Shown: one piece after another, positions 33,401 to 48,879 of the stretch | Position numbering within the stretch: the stretch's first letter is position 1 | Layout: the number at the start of each line of letters is the position of its first letter | Assembly: GCF_029633865.1 (NCBI RefSeq) | Contig: NC_079212.1 | Location: 150,165,599 to 150,229,598 of the forward strand | Length of the DNA: 64,000 nt | Origin: Lampris incognitus | Taxonomy: Eukaryota > Chordata > Actinopteri > Lampriformes > Lampridae | Reading direction: 5' to 3' | Made by a program: the position numbers and the translations under genes | Notes under the pieces: model-generated | Databases searched by the model: none | Told to the model about the DNA's origin: nothing | What the model saw: the letters and a program-made list of their open reading frames with translations, nothing else

Positions 33401-36400
33401 TAGGACAGTAAATACATAGACTGTGGGTTTTTAGTTCATTAAATACATGGACTGTGGGTTTTTAGTACAGTAAACACATGGACTGTGGGTTTTTAGAACA
33501 GTAAATACATGGACTGTGGGTTTTTAGTACAGTAAATACATGGACTGTGGGTTTTTAGTTCAGAAAATACATGGACTGTGGGTTTTTAGTTCAGAAAATA
33601 CATGGACTGTGGGTTTTTAGGACAGTAAATACATGGACTGTGGGTTTTTAGTTCAGAAAATACATGGACTGTGGGTTTTTAGTTCACAAAATACATGGAC
33701 TGTGGGTTTTTAGTTCAAAAAATACATGGACTGTGGGTTTTTAGGACAGTAAATACATGGGCTGTGGGTTTTTAGTTCAGAAAATACATGGGCTGTGGGT
33801 TTTTAGTACAGTAAACACATGGACTGTGGGTTTTTAGTTCAGAAAATACATGGACTGTGGGTTTTTAGTACAGTAAACACATGGACTGTGGGTTTTTAGT
33901 ACAGTAAATACATGGACTGTGGGTTTTTAGTACAGTAAATACATGGACTGTGGGTTTTTAGTACAGTAAATACATGGACTGTGGGTTTTTAGTACAGTAA
34001 ATACATGGACTGTGGGTTTTTAGTACAGTAAATACATGGACTGTGGGTTTTTAGAACAGTAAATACATGGACTGTGGGTTTTTAGGACAGTAAACACATG
34101 GACTGTGGGTTTTTAGTTCAGAAAATACATGGACTGTGGGTTTTTAGGACAGTAAATACATGGACTGTGGGTTTTTAGTTCAGAAAATACATGGACTGTG
34201 GGTTTTTAGAACAGTAAATACATGGACTGTGGGTTTTTAGTTCAGTAAACACATGGACTGTGGGTGATTGGTACAGTAAATACATGGACTGTGGGTTTTT
34301 AGTACAGTAAATACATGGACTGTGGGTTTTTAGTACAGTAAATACATGGACTGTGGGTTTTTAGTTCAGTAAACACATGGACTGTGGGTTTTTAGTACAG
34401 TAAATACATGGACTGTGGGTTTTTAGTACAGTAAATACATGGACTGTGGGTTTGTAGTACAGTAAATACATGGACTGTGGGTTTTTAGTACAGTAAATAC
34501 ATGGACTGTGGGTTTTTAGTTCAGTAAACACATGGACTGTGGGTTTTTAGTACAGTAAATACATGGACTGTGGGTTTTTAGAACAGTAAATACATGGACT
34601 GTGGGTTTTTAGTTCAGTAAACACATGGACTGTGGGTGATTGGTACAGTAAATACATGGACTGTGGGTTTTTAGTACAGTAAATACATGGACTGTGGGTT
34701 TTTAGTACAGTAAATACATGGACTGTGGGTTTTTAGTTCAGTAAACACATGGACTGTGGGTTTTTAGTACAGTAAATACGTGGACTGTGGGTTTTTAGGA
34801 CAGTAAACACATGGACTGTGGGTTTTTAGTACAGTAAATACATGGACTGTGGGTTTTTAGTACAGTAAATACATGGACTGTGGGTTTTTAGTACAGTAAA
34901 TACATGGACTGTGGGTTTTTAGTACAGTAAATACATGGACTGTGGGTTTTTAGTTCAGAAAATACTTGGACTGTGGGTTTTTAGTACAGTAAATACATGG
35001 ACTGTGGGTTTTTAGTACAGTAAATACATGGACTGTGGGTTTTTAGGACAGTAAATACATGGACTGTGGGTTTTTAGGACAGTAAATACATGGACTGTGG
35101 GTTTTTAGGACAGTAAATACATGGACTGTGGGTTTTTAGTACCGTAAATACATGGACTGTGGGTTTTTAGTACAGTAAATACATGGACTGTGTGTTTTTA
35201 GTTCAGAAAATACATGGACTGTGGGTTTTTAGGACAGTAAATACATAGAATGTGTGTTTTTAGTACAGTAAATACATGGACTGTGGGTTTTTAGTTCAGT
35301 AAATACATGGACTGTGTGTTTTTAGTTCAGAAAATACATGGACTGTGGGTTTTTAGGACAGTAAATACATAGACTGTGGGTTTTTAGTTCATTAAATACA
35401 TGGACTGTGGGTTTTTAGTACAGTAAACACATGGACTGTGGGTTTTTAGAACAGTAAATACATGGACTGTGGGTTTTTAGTACAGTAAATACATGGACTG
35501 TGGGTTTTTAGTTCAGAAAATACATGGACTGTGGGTTTTTAGTTCAGAAAATACATGGACTGTGGGTTTTTAGGACAGTAAATACATGGACTGTGGGTTT
35601 TTAGTTCAGAAAATACATGGACTGTGGGTTTTTAGTTCAGAAAATACATGGACTGTGGGTTTTTAGTTCAGAAAATACATGGACTGTGGGTTTTTAGGAC
35701 AGTAAATACATGGGCTGTGGGTTTTTAGTACAGTAAACACATGGACTGTGGGTTTTTAGTACAGTAAATACATGGACTGTGGGCTTTTAGTACAGTAAAT
35801 ACATGGACTGTGGGTTTTTAGGACAGTAAATACATGGACTGTGGGTTTTTAGTTCAGTAAACACATGGACTGTGGGTTTTTAGTACAGTAAATACATGGA
35901 CTGTGGGTTTTTAGTACAGTAAATACATGGACTGTGGGTTTTTAGTACAGTAAATACATGGACTGTGGGTTTTTAGTTCAGTAAACACATGGACTGTGGG
36001 TTTTTAGTACAGTAAATACATGGACTGTGGGTTTTTAGTACAGTAAATACATGGACTGTGGGTTTTTAGTACAGTAAATACATGGACTGTGGGTTTTTAG
36101 GACAGTAAATACATGGACTGTGGGTTTTTAGTTCAGAAAATACATGGACTGTGGGTTTTTAGGACAGTAAATACATGGACTGTGGGTTTTTAGTACAGTA
36201 AATACATGGACTGTGGGTTTTTAGTTCAGAAAATACTTGGACTGTGGGTTTTTAGTTCAGAAAATACATGGACTGTGGGTTTTTAGGACAGTAAATACAT
36301 GGACTGTGGGTTTTTAGTTCAGAAAATACATGGACCGTGGGTTTTTAGTTCAGTAAACACATGGACTGTGGGTGTTTAGTACAGTAAATAGATGGACTGT

Positions 36401-39400
36401 GGGTTTTTAGTACAGTAAATACATGGACTGTGGGTTTTTAGTTCAGAAAATACATGGACTGTGGGTTTTTAGTACAATAAACACATGGACTGTGGGTTTT
36501 TAGTACAGTAAATACATGGACTGTGGGTTTTTAGTTCAGTAAACACGTGGACTGTGGGTTTTTAGTACAGTAAATACGTGGACTGTGGGTTTTTAGGACA
36601 GTAAACACATGGACTGTGGGTTTTTAGTACAGTAAATACATGGACTGTGGGTTTTTAGTACAGTAAATACATGGACTGTGGGTTTTTAGTACAGTAAATA
36701 CATGGACTGTGGGTTTTTAGTACAGTAAATACATGGACTGTGGGTTTTTAGGACAGTAAACACATGGACTGTGGGTTTTTAGTACAGTAAATACATGGAC
36801 TGTTGGTTTTTAGTTCAGTAAATACATGGACTGTAGGTTTTTAGTACAGTAAATACATGGACTGTGGGTTTTTAGGACAGTAAATACATGGACTGTGGGT
36901 TTTTAGTACAGTAAATACATGGACTGTGGGTTTTTAGTACAGTAAATACATGGACTGTAGGTTTTTAGTACAGTAAATACATGGACTGTGGGTTTTTAGG
37001 ACAGTAAATACATGGACTGTGGGTTTTTAGGACAGTAAACACATGGACTGTGGGTTTTTAGTACAGTAAACACATGGACTGTGGGTTTTTAGTACAGTAA
37101 ATACATGGACTGTGGGTTTTTAGGACAGTAAACACATGGACTGTGGGTTTTTAGGACAGTAAACACATGGACTGTGGGTTGCAGGTATTTCCTCCATGGT
37201 GTGTGTCGAGAGGGAAGCCGCTGTCTGTTCTCCCACGACCCGACCACCAGTAAACCCTCCACCATCTGCAAGTACTACCAGAGAGGAGTTTGCGCCTATG
37301 GAGAACGTTGCAGGTACCTGCCACACAGTGAGCTCACAGGCTTGACCTTTAACCTACACACCTCACAGCAACACACATGGTGACAGGTGGATGCCCCAGA
37401 CAGGGTCTTCACCACCTTTGCTAACAATGACAACAATTATCCATCCTGGGAGTAATGAACACTTCAGTACTCTCAAAGTAACGTTTAGAGTAGTGTGAAT
37501 GACAGTGTCAGTATCTTTTATGACAATTACTGATGAAGATTCAATAGCTTTATTACCATCACAGGTTGACATGCGTTCATGTCCGAATTGGATCAGAGAC
37601 AGACAGTGTACAGACTGACACACACACATCTTATCTATCACAGTGTGACATGAGTTACTATGTGATGTGGATCAGAGACAGACAGTGTACAGACTGACAC
37701 ACACACATCTTATCCATCACAGTGTGACATGAGTTACTATGTGATGTGGATCAGAGACAGACAGTGTACAGACTGACACACACACAGCTTATCTATCACA
37801 GTGTGACATGAGTTCATGTGTGATGTGGATCAGAGACAGACAGTGTACAGACACACACACACACATCTTATCTATCACAGTGTGACATGAGTTACTATGT
37901 GATGTGGATCAGAGACAGACAGTGTACAGACTGACACACACATCTTATCCATCACAGTGTGACATGAGTTACTATGTGATGTGGATCAGAGACAGACAGT
38001 GTACAGACACACACACACACATCTTATCTATCACAGTGTGACATGAGTTACTATGTGATGTGGATCAGAGACAGACAGTGTACAGACAGACACACACACA
38101 TCTTATCTATCACAGTGTGACATGAGTTACTATGTGATGTGGATCAGAGACAGACAGTGTACAGACTGACACACAAATCTTATCTATCACAGTGTGACAT
38201 GAGTTCATGTGTGATGTGGATCAGAGACAGACAGTGTACAGACAGACACACACATCTTATCCATCACAGTGTGACATGAGTTACTATGTGATGTGGATCA
38301 GAGACAGACAGTGTACAGACTGACACACACACATCTTATCTATCACAGTGTGACATGAGTTACTATGTGATGTGGATCAGAGACAGACAGTGTACAGACT
38401 GACACACACACATCTTATCCATCACAGTGTGACATGAGTTACTATGTGATGGGGATCAGAGACAGACAGTGTACAGACAGACACACACACATCTTATCTA
38501 TCACAGTGTGACATGAGTTACTATGTGATGTGGATCAGAGACAGACAGTGTACAGACAGACACACACACATCTTATCTATCACAGTGTGACATGAGTTAC
38601 TATGTGATGTGGATCAGAGACAGACAGTGTACAGACAGACACACACACAGCTTATCTATCACAGTGTGACATGAGTTACTATGTGATGTGGATCAGAGAC
38701 AGACAGTGTACAGACTGACACACACACATCTTATCCATCACAGTGTGACATGAGTTACTATGTGATGTGGATCAGAGACAGACAGTGTACAGACAGACAC
38801 ACACACAGCTTATCTATCACAGTGTGACATGAGTTCATGTGTGATGTGGATCAGAGACAGACAGTGTACAGACTGACACACACACATCTTATCTATCACA
38901 GTGTGACATGAGTTACTATGTGATGGGGATCAGAGACAGACAGTGTACAGACTGACACACACACATCTTATCCATCACAGTGTGACATGAGTTACTATGT
39001 GATGGGGATCAGAGACAGACAGTGTACAGACTGACACACACATCTTATCCATCACAGTGTGACATGAGTTACTATGTGATGGGGATCAGAGACAGACAGT
39101 GTACAGACTGACACACACACATCTTATCTATCACAGTGTGACATGAGTTACTATGTGATGTGGATCAGAGACAGACAGTGTACAGACAGACGCACACACA
39201 TCTTATCTATCACAGTGTGACATGAGTTACTATGTGATGTGGATCAGAGACAGACAGTGTACAGACAGACACACACATCTTATCTATCACAGTGTGACAT
39301 GAGTTCATGTGTGATGGGGATCAGAGACAGACAGTGTACAGACAGACACACACATCTTATTTATCATAGTGTGACATGAGTTCATGTGTGATGGGGATCA

Positions 39401-42400
39401 GAGACAGACAGTGTACAGACTGACACACAAATCTTAGAGATGTGTAAAGGACAATTGAACAAACTGAGTTAAAACAGACAAAAAAGTTAGACTGTGATGA
39501 TAACATCAACACGGTGATGATGACATGTAGACTGTGATGATAACATTGACACGGTGATGATGACATGTAGACTGTGATGATAACATCAACACAGTGATGA
39601 TGACATGTTGACTGTGATGATAACATCAACACGGTGATGATGACATGTAGACTGTGATGATAACATCAACACGGTGATGATGACATGTTGACTGTGATGA
39701 TAACATCAACGCGGTGATGATGACATGTAGACTGATGATAACATCAACGTGGTGATGATGACATGTACAGTGATGATAACATCAACACGGTGCTGATGAC
39801 GTGTAGTGTGATGATAACATTGACACGGTGATGATGACATGTAGACTGTGATGATAACATCAACACGGTGATGATGACATGTAGACTGTGATGATAACAT
39901 CAACACGGTGATGATGACATGTAGACTGATGATAACATCAACACGGTGATGATGACATGTAGACTGTGATGATAACATCAACACGGTGATGATGACATGT
40001 AGACTGTGATGATAACATTCACATGGTGATGATGACATGTACAGTGATGATAACATCAACACGGTGCTGATGACGTGTAGTGTGATGATAACATCAACAC
40101 GGTGATGATGACATGTAGACTGTGATGATAACATTGACATGGTGATGATGACATGTAGACTGATGATAACATCAACACAGTGATGATGACATGTAGACTG
40201 TGATGATAACATCAACACGGTGATGATGACATGTAGACTGTGATGATAACATTCACATGGTGATGATGACATGTACAGTGATGATAACATCAACACGGTG
40301 CTGATGACGTGTAGTGTGATGATAACATCAACACGGTGATGATGACATGTAGACTGTGATGATAACATTGACATGGTGATGATGACATGTAGACTGTGAT
40401 GACAACATTGACATGGTGGTGATGACATGTAGACTGTGATGACAACATAGACATGGCGGTGATGACATGTAGTGTGTGATGATAACATTGGCATGGTGGT
40501 GATGACATGTAGACTGTGATGATAACATCAACACAGTGATGATGACATGTAGACTGTGATGATAACATTGACATGGTGGTGATGACATGTAGACTGTGAT
40601 GACAACATCAACACGGTGATGATTACATGTAGACTGTGATGACAACATCAACACGGTGATGATGACATGTAGTGTGTGCTGATAACATTGACATGGTGGT
40701 GATGACATGTAGACTGTGATGTTAACATCAACACAGTGATAATGACATGTAGACTGTGATGATAACATTGACATGGTGGTGATGACATGTAGACTGTGAT
40801 GACAACATCAACACGGTGATGATGACATGTAGACTGTGATGATAACATTGACATGGTGGTGATGACATGTAGACTGTGATGATAACATCAACACAGTGAC
40901 GATGACATGTAGACTGTGATGATAACATCAACACGGTGATGATGACATGTAGACTGTGATGATAACATCAACACGGTGATGATGACATGTAGACTGTGAT
41001 GATAACATCAACACGGTGATGATGACATGTAGACTGATGATAACATCAACATGGTGATGATGACATGTAGACTGTGATGATAAAATGAACACGGTGATGA
41101 TGACATGTAGACTGTGATGACAACATCAACACGGTGATAACATGTACACTGTGATGATAACATCAACACGGTGATGATGACATGTAGACTGTGATGATAA
41201 AATGAACACGGTGATGATGACATGTACACTGTGATGATAACATCAACACAGTGATGATGACATGTAGACTGATGATAACATCAACATGGTGATGATGACA
41301 TGTACAGTGATGATAACATCAACACAGTGATGATGACATGTAGACTGATGATAACATCAACATGGTGATGATGATATGTACAGGGATGATAACATCAACA
41401 CAGTGATGATGACATGTAGACTGTGATGATAAAATGAACACAGTGATGATGACATGTAGACTGTGATGATAACATCAACACGGTGATGATGACAAGTAGA
41501 GTGTGATGATAACATTGAAATGGTGGTGATAACACGTAGACTGTGATGATAACATCAACACAGTGATGATGACATGTAGACTGATGATAACATCAACATG
41601 GTGATGATGACATGTACAGTGATGATAACATCAACACAGTGATGATGACATGTAGACTGATGATAACATCAACACAGTGATGATGACATGTAGACTGTGA
41701 TGATAAAATGAACACAGTGATGATGACATGTAGACTGTGATGATAACATCAACACGGTGATGATGACAAGTAGAGTGTGATGATAACATTGAAATGGTGG
41801 TGATAACACGTAGACTGTGATGATAACATCAACACAGTGATGATGACATGTAGACTGATGATAACATCAACATGGTGATGATGACATGTACAGTGATGAT
41901 AACATCAACACAGTGATGATGACATGTAGACTGATGATAACATCAACACGGTGCTGATGACGTGTAGCGTGATGATAACATCAACACGGTGATGATGACA
42001 TGTAGACTGTGATGATAACATTGACATGGTGGTGATAACATGTAGACTGTGATGATAACATCAACATGGTGATGATGACATGAAGACTGTGATGATAACA
42101 TCAACACGGTGATGATGACATGTAGACTGTGATGATAACATCAACACAGTGATGATGACATGTAGACTTTGATGATAACATCAACACAGTGATGATGACA
42201 TGTAGACTGTGATGATAAAATGAACACAGTGATGATGACATGTAGACTGTGATGATAAAATGAACACAGTGATGATGACATGTAGACTGTGATGATAACA
42301 TCAACACGGTGATGATGACAAGTAGAGTGTGATGATAACATTGAAATGGTGGTGATAACACATAGACTGTGATGATAACATCAACACAGTGATGATGACA

Positions 42401-45400
42401 TGTAGACTGATGATAACATCAACATGGTGATGATGACATGTACAGTGATGATAACATCAACACAGTGATGATGACATGTAGACTGATGATAACATTAACA
42501 CGGTGCTGATGACGTGTAGACTGTGATGATAACATCAACACAGTGATGATGACATGTAGACTGTGATGATAACATCAACACAGTGATGATCACATGTAGA
42601 CTGATGATAACATTAACACGGTGCTGATGACGTGTAGACTGTGATGATAACATCAACACAGTGATGATGACATGTAGACTGTGATGATAACATCAACACA
42701 GTGATGATGACATGTAGACTGATGATAACATCAACACGGTGCTGATGACGTGTAGACTGTGATGATAACATTAACACAGTGATGATGACATGTAGACTGT
42801 GATGGTAAAATGAACACGGTGATAATGACATGTAGACTGTGATGATAACATCAACATGGTGATGATGACATGTAGACTGTGATGATAACATCAACACGGT
42901 GATGATGACATGTAGACTGTGATGATAACATCAACACGGTGATGATGACATGTAGACTGTGATAATAACATCAACACAGTGATGATGACATGTAGACTGT
43001 GATAATAACATCAACACAGTGATGATGACATGTAGACTGTGATGATAAAATGAACACAGTGATGATGACATGTAGACTGATGATAACATCAACATGGTGA
43101 TGATGACATGTAGTGTGTGATGATAACATTGACATGGTGGTGATGACATGTAGACTGTGATGTTAACATCAACACAGTGATAATGACATGTAGACTGTGA
43201 TGATAAAATCAACACAGTGATGATGACATGTAGACTGTGATGATAACATTGACATGGTGGTGATGACGTAGACTGTGATGACAACATCAACACGGTGATG
43301 ATGACATGTAGACTGTGATGATAACATTGACATGGTGGTGATGACATGTAGACTGTGATGATAACATCAACACAGTGACGATGACATGTAGACTGTGATG
43401 ATAACATCAACACGGTGATGATGACATGTAGACTGTGATGACAACATCAACACGGTGATAACATGTACACTGTGATGATAACATCAACACGGTGATGATG
43501 ACATGTAGACTGTGATGATAACATCAACACAGTGATGATGACATGTAGACTGATGATAACATCAACATGGTGATGATGACATGTACAGTGATGATAACAT
43601 CAACACAGTGATGATGACATGTAGACTGTGATGATAACATCAACACAGTGATGATGACATGTAGACTGATGATAACATCAACATGGTGATGATGACATAT
43701 ACAGTGATGATAACATCAACACAGTGATGATGACATGTAGACTGATGATAACATCAACATGGTGATGATGACATGTACAGTGATGATAACATCAACACAG
43801 TGATGATGACATGTAGACTGATGATAACATCAACACGGTGCTGATGACGTGTAGCGTGATGATAACATCAACACGGTGATGATGACATGTAGACTGTGAT
43901 GATAACATTGACATGGTGGTGATAACATGTAGACTGTGATGATAACATCAACATGGTGATGATGACATGAAGACTGTGATGATAACATCAACACGGTGAT
44001 AATGACATGTAGACTTTGATGATAACATCAACACAGTTTTGATGACATGTAGACTGTGATGATAAAATGAACACAGTGATGATGACATGTAGACTGTGAT
44101 GATAACATCAACACGGTGATGATGACAAGTAGAGTGTGATGATAACATTGAAATGGTGGTGATAACACGTAGACTGTGATGATAACATCAACACAGTGAT
44201 GATGACATGTAGACTGATGATAACATCAACACGGTGATGATGACATGTAGACTGTGATGATAACATCAACACGGTGATGATGACATGTAGACTGTGATGA
44301 TAACATCAACACAGTGATGATGACATGTAGACTGTGATGATAACATCAACACGGTGATGATGACATGTAGACTGTGATGATAACATCAACACGGTGATGA
44401 TGACATGTAGACTTTGATGATAACATCAACACGGTGATGATGACATGTAGACTGTGATGATAACATCAACACAGTGATGATGACATGTAGACTGTGATGA
44501 TAAAATGAACACAGTGATGATGACATGTAGACTGTGATGATAACATCAACACGGTGATGATGACATGTAGACTGTGATGATAACATCAACACAGTGATGA
44601 TGACATGTAGACTGTGATGATAAAATGAACACAGTGATGATGACATGTAGACTGTGATGATAAAATGAACACAGTGATGATGACATGTAGACTTTGATGA
44701 TAACATCAACACAATGATGATGACATGTAGACTGTGATGATAACATCAACACAGTGATGGTGACATGTAGACTTTGATGATAACATCAACACGGTGATAA
44801 TGACATGTAGACTGTGATGATAACATCAACACAGTGATGATGACATGTAGACTGTGATGATAAAATGAACACAGTGATGATGACATGTAGACTGTGATGA
44901 TAACATCAACACGGTGATGATGACATGTAGACTGATGATAACATCAACACAGTGATGATGACATGTAGACTGTGATGATAACATCAACACAGTGATGATG
45001 ACATGTAGACTTTGATGATAACATCAACACGGTGATAATGACATGTAGACTTTGATGATAACATCAACACAGTGATGATGACATGTAGACTGTGATGATA
45101 AAATGAACACAGTGATGATGACATGTAGACTGTGATGATAAAATGAACACGGTGATGATGACATGTAGACTGTGATGACAACATCAACACGGTGATAACA
45201 TGTACACTGTGATGATAACATCAACACGGTGATGATGACATGTAGACTGTGATGATAACATGAACACGGTGATGATGACATGTACACTGTGATTATAACA
45301 TCAACACAGTGATGATGACATGTAGACTGATGATAACATCAACATGGTGATGATGACATGTACAGTGATGATAACATCAACACAGTGATGATGACATGTA

Positions 45401-48400
45401 GACTGATGATAACATCAACATGGTGATGATGATATGTACAGGGATGATAACATCAACACAGTGATGATGACATGTAGACTGTGATGATAAAATGAACACA
45501 GTGATGATGACATGTAGACTGTGATGATAAAATGAACACAGTGATGATGACATGTAGACTGTGATGATAACATCAACACGGTGATGATGACAAGTAGAGT
45601 GTGATGATAACATTGAAATGGTGGTGATAACACGTAGACTGTGATGATAACATCAACACAGTGATGATGACATGTAGACTGATGATAACATCAACATGGT
45701 GATGATGACATGTACAGTGATGATAACATCAACACAGTGATGATGACATGTAGACTGTGATGATAACATCAACACGGTGCTGATGACGTGTAGCGTGATG
45801 ATAACATCAACACAGTGATGATGACATGTAGACTGTGATGATAACATTGACATGGTGATGATGACATGAAGACTGTGATGATAACATCAACACAGTGATG
45901 ATGACATGTAGACTGTGATGATAACATTGACATGGTGATGATGACATGTAGACTGATGATAACATCAACACAGTGATGATAACATGTAGACTGTGATGAT
46001 AACATCAACATGGTGATGATGACATGAAGACTGTGATGATAACATCAACACGGTGATGATGACATGTAGACTGTGATGATAACATCAACACAGTGATGAT
46101 GACATGTAGACTGATGATAACATTAACACGGTGCTGATGACGTGTAGACTGTGATGATAACATCAACACAGTGATGATGACATGTAGACTGTGATGATAA
46201 CATCAACACAGTGATGATCACATGTAGACTGATGATAACATTAACACGGTGCTGATGACGTGTAGACTGTGATGATAACATCAACACAGTGATGATGACA
46301 TGTAGACTGTGATGATAACATCAACACAGTGATGATGACATGTAGACTGATGATAACATCAACACGGTGCTGATGACGTGTAGACTGTGATGATAACATT
46401 AACACAGTGATGATGACATGTAGACTGTGATGATAACATCAACACGGTGATGATGACATGTAGACTGTGATAATAACATCAACACAGTGATGATGACATG
46501 TAGACTTTGATGATAACATCAACACGGTGATGATGACATGTAGACTGTGATGATAACATCAACACAGTGATGATGACATGTAGACTTTGATGATAACATC
46601 AACACGGTGATAATGACATGTAGACTTTGATGATAACATCAACACAGTGATGATGACATGTAGACTGTGATGATAAAATGAACACAGTGATGATGACATG
46701 TAGACTGTGATCGTAACATTCAGCAGACCTTGCAGATGACACTGGTTGCGGCGGCGGCGGGTACCGATATGTCAGTGGGCTGAATGAGGAAGATGTGCAG
46801 GTGGTTGCAGCAGACTGACAGCTGAATAAAATCATGTAGCTAAAAGTGCTTTTGTTGTTGGAAGAAGTCATCCCAAATAACCTTGTATGGCAATATTGTC
46901 ATTGCTCCACATCGACTCATTTTCAACTGGTAAGCTACGAGACCTAGAGAGGAGAAATGACCAGCCAATTATTTATTTATTCATTTATCTGTTTATTTAT
47001 GTCCTCCCCAATTGTATCTGGCCAATTACCCCACCCTTCTGAGTCATCCTGGTCTCTGCTCAAACCCCCTCTGCTGATCTGGGGAGGGCTGCACACTACC
47101 ACATGCCTCCTCCCATACATATGGAGTCACCAGCCGCTTCTTTTCCCCTGACAGTGAGGAGTTTCACCTGGGGGACATAGCAGTTAGGAGGATTATGCTA
47201 CTCCCCCCCAGCCCCCCCCCCCAAACAGACACCCAGACTCACCAGAGGAGGTGCTGGTGTGGCAACCAAGACACATACCCACATCTGGCTTCCCACCCAC
47301 AGACATGGCCAGTTGTGTCTGTAGGGACGCCCGACCAGGCCAGAGGTAACATGGGGATTCGATCCAGCCATCCCTGTGTTGATAGGCAACGGAATAGACC
47401 GCTACACCACCCGGACACCATTATTTCATTTCTACCTCCAAATAATTCTTCTGTTGGTTAAGTTCCCTGTTGTGATAATTAATTTCATTTTATACATTTT
47501 TTTTCCTTCAATCAAATAGTTGCAACTTCTATGTTTCAGATAACTTTATTCACATGCATGGGCAGCACGGTGGCCCACTGGTTAGCACTGTTGACTCACA
47601 GCAAGAAGGTCCTGGGTTCAAACCCCAGGCCGTCCCAGGTCCTTTCTCTATGGAGTTTGCATGTTCTCCCCATGTCTGCGTGGGTTTCCTCCGGGTGCTC
47701 TGGTTTTCTCCCACCATCAAAAAGACATGCATATTACGGTTAATACTCCTGCCTGTGCCCCTGAGCAAGGCAATGGAAGGAAGAACTGGAGTTGGTCCCC
47801 GGGTGAATACACTGACAAAATAAAGTGGCTTTCTTTCTAAAATGTTCTCAGTGAAGAATGAAGATCAAACAAACAGAATGGACACCGTTATGGGCCAGCC
47901 TGTGACATGTTCAGGTAAAGGTGGTCTTAAACAATATAAGTGGGTCTAACAGGCCTACTGGCTGATCGCGTATAGCTCCGTGCTTGCCTGTTAACAGGGG
48001 AAAAAAAGTACGAATGGAAAATCGAATAAAAACAGTTTAAACTAAGCCCAGGCATACTAAAGACACTTGCAACTGTTTTGGCTGAATGAAAAATAGAAAA
48101 ATAGCCCCCGCCTATATAGACAAAAAGGCGGAATAAATTAATTAAAAAATTAAATAGCCTACCAGTAGGGCTTATGGCTGGTTTGTAGCCTCATAAGAAA
48201 AAGCAAATTAATGGTACATCATTTCGTTTGGCACATCTAACGTGGACCTCTATCATCTAACGCGGACCTCCATCATCTAATGTGGACCTCTATCATCTAA
48301 CGTGGACCTCAATCATTTAATGTGGACCTCCATCATCTAACCTGGACCTCCATCATCTAACGTGGACCTCCATCATCTAATATGGACCTCTATCATCTAA

Positions 48401-48844
48401 CGTGGACCTCAATCATTTAATGTGGACCTCCATCATCTAACGTGGACCTCCATCATCTAATGTGGACCTCTGTCATCTAATGTGAACCTCAATCATTTAA
48501 TGTGGACCTCCATCATCTAACATGGACCTCCATCATCTAACGTGGACCTCAGTTATATAACATGGACCTCAATCATCTAACGTGGACCTCCATCATCTAA
48601 CATGGACTTCCATCATCTAATGTGGACCACCATCACCTGGATTCTTTGCCCAGAAAACAGCGTCTTTACTTGGTCTGGCTTCAGGTGGGAGTTGTGTTGT
48701 GGCTGTGTTCCTGCTGTGCTGGGTGTTTGCTCAGATGCTGCACTTGAAGCACATATCAGAAGTATTTGTGGGCCACCCTGGACAACAACGGCAAATGCGT
48801 TTTATTTAATTTCCACCGCTGGATCGGGTTTGCCTGCTTATCGA

Positions 48845-48879
<35 letters not shown>

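Noticed and set aside
39357-46871. Many minus-strand frames reading [11 protein letters not shown]-type peptides
   Set aside because: Periodic translation of the 40-bp intronic array; the frames break and restart at each unit-length variant.
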